The notes beneath the pieces were generated by a model that saw only the letters and a program-made list of their open reading frames with translations, was not told the DNA's origin and made no database searches. Below are positions 17,880-25,000 of a DNA stretch of 25,000 bases, piece after piece; position 1 is the first letter of the stretch; each line of letters starts with the position of its first letter. The stretch is taken from positions 1-25,000 of the forward strand of contig CAIIXF020000221.1 of NCBI GenBank assembly GCA_903813345.2. Direction: 5' to 3'. The stretch comes from Owenia fusiformis (lineage: Eukaryota; Annelida; Polychaeta; Sabellida; Oweniidae). The position numbers and the translations under genes are program-made.

Positions 17880-18870
17880 TAATTAAACCATTGATTATAT
17901 TTCTTAATAATATCCATGGTTCTTAAAATTGGTCATAACTTCTTCATGTCTTTTCTCAGTACAATTTAATTGAACCATTGTATTGAATTTCTCAATGATA
18001 TCCATTGGCCTTATATTGGTCACTACTTCATGTCTTTTCTTAGCACGATTTAATTAAACCATTGTATTATATTCATCAATAATATCCATTGGCCTTATAT
18101 TGGTCACTACTTCATGTCTTTTCTTAGCACGATTTTATTAAACCATTGTTTTATATTCATCAATAATATCCATTGGCCTTATATTGGTCACTACTTCATG
18201 TCTTTTCTTAGCACGATTTAATTAAACCATTGTATTATACATATCAATAATATCCATTGGCCTTATATTGGTCACTACTTCATGTCTTTTCTTAGCACGA
18301 TTTAATTAAACCATTGTATTATATTCATCAATAATATCCATTGGCCTTATATTGGTCACTACTTCATGTCTTTTCTTAGCACGATTTAATTAAACCATTG
18401 TTTTATATTCATCAATAATATCCATTGGCATTATATTGGTCACTACTTCATGTCTTTTCTTAGCACGATTTAATTAAACCATTGTATTATATTCATCAAT
18501 AATATTCATTGGCCTTATATTGGTCACTACTTCATGTCTTTTCTTAGCACGATTTAATTAAACCATTGTATTATATTCATCAATAATATCCATTGGCCTT
18601 ATATTGGTCACTACTTCATGTCTTTTCTTAGCACGATTTAATTAAACCATTGTATTATTATATTTATCAATAATATCCATTGGCCTTATATTGGTCACTA
18701 CTCCATTTCTTTTATCAGCATGATTTAATTTAACCATTTATTATATTTCTTAATAATATCCATGGTTCTTAAGATTGATCATAGCTTCTTCATGTCTTTT
18801 CTCAGTAAAATTTAATTAAACCATTGTAATGATTTTCTGAATGATATCCTTTGGCCTTAAAATTGGTCAC
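17880..18870 (+). repeat. Homogenised 84-bp minisatellite, copy 2
   Basis: Eight consecutive units with TAGCACGATTTAATTAAACC starting at 18041, 18125, 18209, 18293, 18377, 18461, 18545 and 18629 keep an exact 84-bp period with only a few substitutions per unit. Diverged units flank both ends and resemble the copy 1 array. This implies expansion after the duplication. Each unit carries TTTAATTAAACCATTGT. Confidence 0.95.
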
Positions 18871-19130
18871 TACAATTTGGGCTATAAAAAGAATGCCAAT
18901 GATACCATTCAAATTGATAAAAACAACCAAATTAAATAGATGCCAATAGGCCCAAAAACACAAATTTGCGAAGTTAATTGCAAATTAAAGACAAATACAG
19001 TACAGTACAATATTTATTACAAAAATGGTATATCATCTGTATAACAATTAGTTATTGTATGATGAGGTACACAATCACAGGAAATAGTGTCACAAACAGT
19101 AAAACCATTGTAAACAATCACATCTCTAGT
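18871..19130 (+). other. Copy 2 equivalent of 2281-2790
   Basis: AT-rich sequence shortened relative to copy 1. The candidate minus-strand AATAAA (TTTATT at 19013-19018) is retained. No gene. Confidence 0.5.
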
Positions 19131-19565
19131 GTACTAACTCTGATGCCTCTGACATAACATGGCATAACATACTATAACCATGGTACAAATATTATCTCTA
19201 AGCTGACCAACACTTTTGCCTATGACATAATATGGCATTAGATAATATAACCACAGTAAAATCTACCAACCCTGTTGCCTCGGAATCCAAATGGCAGAAC
19301 ATAATATAACAATGGCAAAAATCCCAACTCTAATCTTCGTACTTTGTTTCCTCTGCCGTAATATGGCATAACATAATATAATCATGGTACAAATCTCATG
19401 TCTAATCAACCAACACTGTCGCCTCTGAAGTAACATGGCATGGCATGATATAATCATGGTAAAAATCTTATGTATAGCCTACCAACAGTGTTGCATCTGA
19501 CATAACATGGTATAACGTAATATAACCATGGTACAAATCTTATCTCTGAATCTACCAACCCTAAG
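19130..19565 (-). repeat. Satellite downstream of nested gene, copy 2 (about six units)
   Basis: It has the same unit as 2795-3030 but roughly twice as many copies: TGCCTCTGACATAACATGGC, ATAACATA and ATAACCATGGTACAAAT recur about every 60-75 bp. As in copy 1, the units resemble the last coding stretch of the nested gene (20070-20120). Confidence 0.82.
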
Positions 19566-19579
19566 GATATGATAAAGTA

Positions 19580-19840
19580 TATTATAACATACCTATGACG
19601 AAGTATAGTGTAAACTGTTCACAAGAGAGCTGGCCAATATAACTTTTTGAAGCCCGCGTCCGCTAACTTTCTGATAGGTCAAGCGCTTGGACTACGTCAT
19701 ACATTAGGCTTAGGTCAAATTGACTAGTGCATTCGTAAGATGCAAACATGGGAATAAATCATCATTCCCGAACCATTGCTAGTTAGATAAGAAAACGATA
19801 CTCTCTGACCAGACTAGATCATCATAGGTATGTTATTAAT
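19580..19840. mobile_element. Small palindromic insertion specific to copy 2 (first of two)
   Basis: The ends ATAACATACCTATGA (19584-19598) and TCATAGGTATGTTAT (about 19822-19836) are inverted repeats. The stretch is absent at the aligned position of copy 1 (near 3025). No coding capacity. Confidence 0.6.
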
Positions 19841-19842
19841 CA

Positions 19843-19956
19843 TTTATGTCACTATAGTAGCAAATATGCCCTCGGTTCTCAGTGATCAATGTCCCTCCCA
19901 AGGTCGGGCCATATAACTGAAATCCTCTGGCATATATGCAACGATAGTGACATAAC
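19843..19956. mobile_element. Small palindromic insertion specific to copy 2 (second of two)
   Basis: TTATGTCACTATAG then GCAAATATGCC at the left pair with GGCATATATGCAACGATAGT GACATAA at the right. The centre contains GGTCGGGCC. It is absent from copy 1 and directly follows the previous element. Confidence 0.6.
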
Positions 19957-20043
19957 CTCTAATTAAATTTATGAAACAACATATATAACATATATATTAA
20001 CATTATAAATCTACCCGTAAGGTAATACATCTTTTGTCAATAT

Positions 20044-21825
20044 TCAAAAGACTAAGAATAAAATAAAACAGCACAACCATTGTAATAACCTTATCTCTAA
20101 TATACCAACATTGTTGCTCATCTTGTCAGTATTCTGGTATTCCTTGCCCTCTGAAACATCCCTTGGGAAGGGTGGTACGTATGGTAACAGTTTATAAGTC
20201 ATGTTCAGTTCAGGTGGGTGCTTAATGGTTCGGTCTGCAAGGTTTGTACATTTCTCAAACATCTGAGCCATTAGTTGTAAAACTGTAGCATTACTTGCTT
20301 TAGCACCAATTGCTACATTGAATTCATATCCAATTTTACCTTGCTTGATTAAATCAGAAAATGTAGTGATATATACATGCTTTATGAGCCCCAGTGGTTG
20401 ATATGCTTCTTTAATCAAGGTATGCATTGTTTCATGGACATACTTAGCAAACACTCCTTTGTTTCCACCACACAAATAAGAAGCATTGGGGAGTTTGAAA
20501 TGGCATCTAATGATAACATTGATGAGTCTACTGACCAGCAAACATGAGTTGTCATTCAAGGCATAACCCTTTGGGCATTTGCTTGCTTTGCAGGAGCCCC
20601 TGACATCACAATCAAATTCTAACGACTTGAGACTTAGCTGCCCACCTGTACTGATTAGCTTCTTGAAGTTAAGGTCAAGTAATAATTGAAGAGAAAACAT
20701 AGCATTCTTAACTTTACTAAACTCCTGCGGCATATCTAATATATCACAAATACCCATCCTCTCATCCCGAACACATTTCATACAGTACCAGTTGTGGTAT
20801 ATTTTATATGGGAATACATAGATTATGTCTTGCCCAGTTGAAGCACAGAGGTGTGCAATTGCACTTTCCTTACATCTTGTACACTGATAAATAGTGGGCA
20901 AACATTGCCTTGTGTTCGTTGGTGGTATAAACTCTAAGCTACATGTTTCATCTTGTTTAAGAAAGTCAAAAATAAAGGAGATGTCAGCATTCAATAATTT
21001 ATCATTGATATTCTGGAAAAAATTGTCTGAACTTGCAGGGTCTTCGCACTGGATTTTAGTTACCCATGGTCTTACCCTGTCTCCAACATTGTTGCACTGT
21101 GCACAGTAAATGTTTTTGTAGTTCAGTCCAGTTGTATTATCATACACTGGATTCTTCTCCAGTATTGTGTAAGTGTTTTTACATTGTTTTTCCAGAGTGC
21201 TTCCTTGATGTTCCCGTAAACATTTAGACCTTAAATACACATATGACATATGTGATATCCATCTGCACGTGTATTCTGACCTTTCAGACTTGGATTTAAA
21301 TGCTGCCATTTGAAGCGTTGCTGCAGTGGATGTTTCGTTAAGACATTCTTCACCATAATCTTTGCAACAGTCATCGTAGTGCTCACAGTTCGTGTCACAC
21401 TGACAATAGAACTGAAAATTGTCTGTATAATGACCGCATCTGTTTCGACATGACTGTTGTTTACCACACTTCTGTCTTTCAAAGTCAGTGTACTTACAGG
21501 CGTTGTCAGGGAGATTAGCATTTGTTTGGTGTATTGGCATGACTGAACCTCTTTTCACTGTTGTTTTCACTACCTTTCCTTTAGGTCTAGACATCATTTG
21601 TGTCTCTCTCCATGTTGTTCTGTTGACAAATTCTTTTCCAGATGGTGTGATACGCTTTGCCAACTTTGCGATATCTTCTGCAGGATCATCCTCTGACGCT
21701 TCAACATTAGCATCAGTACCAACTGGTGTTGTTCTTAAAATGTTTCCAAGCATTACTCTGTACAAGATCAATAACCATAATATTAAGACGAATTTCATCT
21801 TGCTCGTTGTAGTTACAAAGAGCAC
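20044..21825 (-). CDS. Intronless nested gene: secreted, probably GPI-anchored somatomedin-B domain protein, copy 2 (593 residues)
   Basis: This intact paralogue of the gene at 3131-4948 is about 90% identical by eye, in the duplicated intron. The signal peptide, all eight somatomedin-B cysteines, the AQCNNVGDRVRPW block and the hydrophobic C-terminus are kept. It is 12 residues shorter overall because of an in-frame loss of 13 residues in the Thr-rich linker and a one-residue gain (MM before SRPKG). Changes concentrate in the first 180 residues (roughly 80% identity), while the segment after the somatomedin-B domain has very few. An extra Cys (SYLCGG) replaces Arg in the C-terminal third. 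Retention of a full frame through several indels suggests the protein is, or recently was, under selection. Its biological role is not known. Confidence 0.88.
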   Translation of the reverse strand: MLFVTTTSKMKFVLILWLLILYRVMLGNILRTTPVGTDANVEASEDDPAEDIAKLAKRITPSGKEFVNRTTWRETQMMSRPKGKVVKTTVKRGSVMPIHQTNANLPDNACKYTDFERQKCGKQQSCRNRCGHYTDNFQFYCQCDTNCEHYDDCCKDYGEECLNETSTAATLQMAAFKSKSERSEYTCRWISHMSYVYLRSKCLREHQGSTLEKQCKNTYTILEKNPVYDNTTGLNYKNIYCAQCNNVGDRVRPWVTKIQCEDPASSDNFFQNINDKLLNADISFIFDFLKQDETCSLEFIPPTNTRQCLPTIYQCTRCKESAIAHLCASTGQDIIYVFPYKIYHNWYCMKCVRDERMGICDILDMPQEFSKVKNAMFSLQLLLDLNFKKLISTGGQLSLKSLEFDCDVRGSCKASKCPKGYALNDNSCLLVSRLINVIIRCHFKLPNASYLCGGNKGVFAKYVHETMHTLIKEAYQPLGLIKHVYITTFSDLIKQGKIGYEFNVAIGAKASNATVLQLMAQMFEKCTNLADRTIKHPPELNMTYKLLPYVPPFPRDVSEGKEYQNTDKMSNNVGILEIRLLQWLCCFILFLVF

Positions 21826-21852
21826 ATCAATTACTCAGGCTAAGGAGCAATT

Positions 21853-21860
21853 CTTTTATA
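21853..21860 (-). promoter_or_regulatory. TATA box of nested gene, copy 2
   Basis: TATAAAAG on the minus strand, 28-35 bases above Met1 and 55-62 above Met10. An inverted CCAAT motif lies about 30 bases further up. The position predicts a start of transcription close to Met1, so Met10 is the likelier initiator. Copy 1 has lost the consensus. Confidence 0.5.
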
Positions 21861-21964
21861 TTGTATACTAATTCAGCACATGAGTCTCCAATTAAGAGGC
21901 ATAATTAGCCTGTGAAAATATGATATGCCATATATTTGATTGGTCATTTGATTATCTCTGCGAA

Positions 21965-22310
21965 ACCTCTTCTGCTTAGATTTGATTAATCAAACCATTG
22001 TATTATATTTCTTAATGATTGCTATTTGATATAAGATAGGGGTATGCTTTATATGTTTTCTTTACATGATTTGATGAAACAATTCAATTGTATTTAATTA
22101 ATGATTGGGTCGTTGGCCTTAATATGGCTAACTACTTTGTTTTCTTTAAAATTGTGATTTAATTAAACCATTGTATTATATTTCTTAAAGATCATTGGTC
22201 TTAAAATTGGTCACAACTTCATGACTTTCCTAAGCATGATTAATTCGTACACCCCTTGTATTATATTTCTTACTGACCATCGTTGGATTTAAAACTTACT
22301 TGCCACTAAC
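21965..22310 (+). repeat. Right-hand block of the 84-bp-type minisatellite family, copy 2
   Basis: Diverged units with ATTTAATTAAACCATTGTAT and AAAATTGGTCAC phrases, collinear with 5195-5530. It was not homogenised, unlike the left array of the same copy. Confidence 0.72.
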
Positions 22311-22342
22311 TTGGAAAGCCAGCTCTTATTATTGCACCAGTT

Positions 22343-22500
22343 TGACACAATATAAGGTATAGGCCAAATATAATACACCTTGCAAAATAGGAAGTACTCT
22401 AAATCAATGGATTTGACACAATATAAGGTATAGGCCAAACTCAATACACTTTGCAAAATTGAAAGTATTCTAAATCAATGGAGTTGACAAAAAATGCTGT
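22343..22500 (+). repeat. 71-bp tandem repeat, copy 2, with uninterrupted transposon site
   Basis: Two units with ATATAAGGTATAGGCCAAA and AAATCAATGGATT or GGAGTT. The second unit contains the empty counterpart of the insertion at 5734-6191. Confidence 0.8.
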
Positions 22501-23370
22501 TAGTACCTCAGTGTAAATACTTGCATCTGATTGGTCAGGTAGCGGTCAACATTTTGCCTGTACCCCACCTGTGCATCATAGGATATCATATTATTGACCT
22601 CGTATGTTACTGTACTACACTTGTGAATTACGGGGAATATGATGTCATAATGTTTAGAGAAAAACATGGTAGACGGACATTTTGTAAACGTTGATGAAAG
22701 TGATATTTTGACTTTACTAGACGACAATTATAGCAAAAATACAAATGGAAACGTAAAATTAACATTAATTTACTAGTAAGTACGCAGTGATGTGCCGGAA
22801 ACAGAAAGTTAAGCTACCACTGTCTTCAGATTTTCTTAAAAAATCATTGCTGGCATGGTTCGGAGAAAAGATTGTAAAATGAAGCCATGATTGATGATTG
22901 TCGTCTATATTTATTAGTTTCTTCTGACTTACAAAACAATTGTAGACCTCTCCATTTGGTCAACCGTCAAAATTATATACCTTGACTGTAAACCTTGAAA
23001 CTAGTCTCGGTTTACAGTCTCAGTATACAATTTTGCAGGTCTGGACCTCTGGAGAGGTCAACAAATTGTATACTGTTGACCGCTACTAGGTACAGTTGAC
23101 CGCTACTACAAAATAAGTTTCACGACGTCATAATGTACGCATTGCTGGCATGGTTCGGAGAAAAGATTGTGAAATGAAGCCATGCCAAATGATGATTGTC
23201 GTCTAAATGTGTATTATTAGTTTCTTCGGACTAACAAAACAATTGTAGACCTCTCCATTCAGTCAACCGTCAAAATTATATACCTTGACTGTAAACCTTG
23301 AAACTACTGTTGACCTCGACCTTTGGTCTCTTGATTAAAATGTTTGCAACTTTTATTTGCAAAATTCATT
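22501..23370. mobile_element. Insertion of about 870 bp specific to copy 2, with internal direct and inverted repeats
   Basis: It interrupts sequence that is continuous in copy 1 (near 6265). It contains two direct repeats of about 160 bp (22845-23003 and 23140-23306, starting CATTGCTGGCATGGTTCGGA), a hairpin (ACTGTAAACC and GGTTTACAGT near 22985-23020), and GTAGCGGTCAAC near the left matched by the inverse GTTGACCGCTAC at about 23083 and 23097. It also has a small exon-like frame. It looks like a truncated or internally rearranged mobile element; family uncertain. Confidence 0.65.
22666..22776 (+). CDS. Exon-like 36-codon frame with splice donor inside the copy-2 insertion
   Basis: ATG at 22666 opens MVDGHFVNVDESDILTLLDD, then NYSKNTNGNVKLTLIY, and stops at TAG 22774-22776. 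A consensus donor GTAAGT overlaps this stop (22776-22781), so the frame could continue by splicing. A CCAAT-type GATTGG and a CRE-like TGATGTCATAA lie upstream, as in a 5' promoter region. The acidic DIxxLLxxxxSKNT pattern resembles the start of proteins related to Crypton-type tyrosine recombinases; this is from memory of the pattern and only suggestive. The donor phase (2) does not fit the downstream NCLX-like exon at 23928 (needs phase 1). Confidence 0.3.
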   Translation: MVDGHFVNVDESDILTLLDDNYSKNTNGNVKLTLIY

Positions 23371-23927
23371 CTAATGACTACTTGATAAATTTTATTTAGA
23401 TAGTTAAACAATATTGACTTGGGCCTTTAAAGGAATTCTGAGTGTTAGAAATTACCAAATATTGCAATTTGATTACTTACTGGAACAAGGCTAAACAACC
23501 TTGACATATTCTTAATTCTACCAATTTTGTTTGAATTAACAATGAACACAAATATACACAGATATCTGGCAAATTAATAACATATTTTCATTGATAATAT
23601 TATCTGTTAATTAAACTTGAATGTGCTCTCTGTTGTTTGTGTATAACCTGTTTCATTTATTTCAATTTTTGCTTTAGATTCAATTTTAGATTATTGTAAA
23701 TAATCTTCAAATTTTTCCACTTTTTGACAACCCCGTTTAATTCATAATAAGAACATTGTCACTGTTTTCTTGACTCCAAAAGTTACTTCAACTTATTGAA
23801 ATAAAGATAGGACTAAGAAAAATGTTAACATTTAGTTTTGTTCAGATTAGAGATGTGCTCAGATATACAGGTTTCACTGTGTGTTCTCCTCTCCTAATTT
23901 CAATATGTACCTATCTCTGTGTTTCAG
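23371..23927 (+). other. Copy 2 equivalent of the 3' end of NCLX intron 2
   Basis: Collinear with 6275-6850 and ending in the same acceptor context (TGTGTTTCAG). No separate gene. Confidence 0.6.
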
Positions 23928-24023
23928 CTTTCATTGGACTTTATGTTGTGTATGTAATAGTGGTTGTTGTCGGGCGCTATATATACCAGGCGCAGAAGAA
24001 TAAAAGAAACGTAAATTTACCAA
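23928..24023 (+). CDS. Duplicated NCLX exon 3, intact with both splice sites
   Basis: Same 96-base phase 1-1 exon as 6851-6946. The acceptor TTTCAG and donor GTAAGT are kept. Relative to the original there are six synonymous changes and two replacements (Glu to Ala after YQ, and Lys to Asn in the basic stretch), and the membrane helix is unchanged. The matching upstream exon 2 is dead, so any use must come from splicing to another donor, or the exon is unused. Exons 4 onward of this copy would lie outside the window. Confidence 0.75.
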
Positions 24024-25000
24024 GTAAGTTAATGTTTCACCTAACCTACTCTAGGCAATTTGACAAGGTGGTACTCTTTTAAAATTTGAAATTTACCAAT
24101 TTTTAATCCACTATCCGTCTGTATCTCTGAGTATATTTTATTTTGAAGTTTTACTTAATTTTTATCTTAAAGGTTTCAAAGACATGTAAATAGACAAGTT
24201 GTTTCATCCGTTATTGAGTTGATTTCATGTACATTTAGCCACGTCATGTAATGCTGTTTTATTGAGACATTTGAGCCCATTTAAGGCATTGATACGTGTA
24301 TTTGTTCATGTGTCTCAGTGCAGGGGAGCCACCATAAAATTTTTCTAATGTTGAACTAATATTATAACAATTATGTAAAAGATGCAGAATCAGAAAAGAT
24401 ATCACCATCAATTTTTAAAGGTACTAAGTTATGATTAGAATTGCTGTATGAAAGTTTTGCTAAATAAATGCAATTGACTACATCTTGAAATTTTGTAGCT
24501 TTTGAAAGTTACAAATTGATGTCATGTGTTTGAATCTTTAGAGGGTTGGAAATTAAATTCATGACATCACAAAACTTTTCTTTATAAACTTTCTAAAACG
24601 TTACAAACTTTCAAGAAATGCAATTTATGATCAAGCTAAAATGTAGTTAACTTTGAAATTGACTAAATTCTGAGCTTAGTTATTTGCAAAACTAATTTTA
24701 CATAATTAACCCCCAGCCCCTGGTCAGTTGGTAATTTGCATGCTGGATAAAAGTAGTAATATTTAGAGGTTATGTCACAATTACGTGAAATACACCCTAA
24801 TTCTGCCAATAAAGGCTGGTATTTGGAGGCTCTATATTTGGGCAAGAACAAAGGCATATTTCATGTTATAGTGACAATATTTTATCCTATATACCAAGTC
24901 GTTCAATAAGTTCACAGAAAAATTCTCTATTTTCTCATGAAATGTTTTCATGAATGTTTAAAAAATATTTTGTTGATGATTTATTAAATGACAGCATCTC
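24024..25000 (+). other. Duplicated part of NCLX intron 3
   Basis: Collinear with 6947-7936 with small indels. The minus-strand open stretch seen at 7155-7418 in copy 1 is broken here by deletions, so it is not a conserved gene. Nothing else is recognised up to the window edge. Confidence 0.7.

Larger units (their letters stand above)
17661..25000 (+). repeat. Segmental duplication, copy 2 (partner 1112-7936)
   Basis: It starts inside the exon 2 homologue (TTGTATCACAGACATATC) and is collinear with copy 1 to the right edge. Copy-2-specific changes are an expanded 84-bp array, two small palindromic insertions (about 19580-19956) and an insertion of about 870 bp (22501-23370). It lacks the transposon found at 5734-6191 in copy 1. 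It is a direct repeat separated from copy 1 by about 9.7 kb that hold NCLX exons 4-12. Confidence 0.93.

Noticed and set aside
17880-18870. CRISPR-like regular array
   Set aside because: The repeats are contiguous 84-bp units without unique spacers, in an animal intron: a minisatellite.
19263-19457. Minus-strand open frame of 64 codons in the satellite
   Set aside because: It arises from the repeating unit; unit lengths vary by one base so frames are not kept between units or copies.
22494-22727. Overlapping open frames on both strands at the left edge of the copy-2 insertion
   Set aside because: They cross the insertion boundary or lie opposite the exon-like frame at 22666-22776, which has better start and donor context.
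1-25000. tRNA, rRNA or small structured RNA genes
   Set aside because: Reading both strands I found no convincing tRNA A and B box pair or rRNA stretch; a covariance-model scan would be the decisive test.

Overview
This is a stretch of an AT-rich, intron-rich animal genome, most likely an aquatic invertebrate; the species cannot be fixed from the sequence. Small exons with GT-AG borders, palindromic non-autonomous transposons, minisatellites and animal-specific protein families all fit this. No bacterial, viral or organellar gene organisation is visible.

The backbone is a plus-strand gene for the mitochondrial Na+/Ca2+(Li+) exchanger NCLX (SLC8B1 family). Twelve coding exons from 492 to 15873 splice in frame into about 450 residues. 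They run from the first ion-binding alpha repeat (GNGAPD), through the hydrophilic loop, to the second alpha repeat (GNSIGD) and the natural stop. The 5' exons lie to the left of the window.

Intron 2 (5.7 kb) hosts an intronless gene on the opposite strand (3131-4948). Its product looks like a secreted, probably GPI-anchored protein: signal peptide, somatomedin-B domain, long Cys-rich ectodomain and a hydrophobic C-terminus. The host intron is packed with minisatellites and a palindromic transposon.

From about 17661 to the right edge the sequence repeats 1112-7936: a large direct segmental duplication of the 3' tip of exon 2, all of intron 2 with the nested gene, exon 3 and part of intron 3. 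The second nested gene (20044-21825) is intact and about 90% identical. The exon 3 copy (23928-24023) is intact with both splice sites. The exon 2 remnant has a stop codon and a destroyed donor. The copies have diverged by transposon gain and by expansion and homogenisation of an 84-bp minisatellite in copy 2.

Between the copies (15812-17660) lie a 179-bp tandem repeat that reiterates the end of the NCLX coding sequence into its 3' UTR, a 0.63-kb palindromic transposon, and the duplication junction. The nested genes also have a tandem repeat downstream of the stop that resembles their own C-terminal coding end. Two unrelated genes here therefore show the same stop-codon-proximal repeat pattern.
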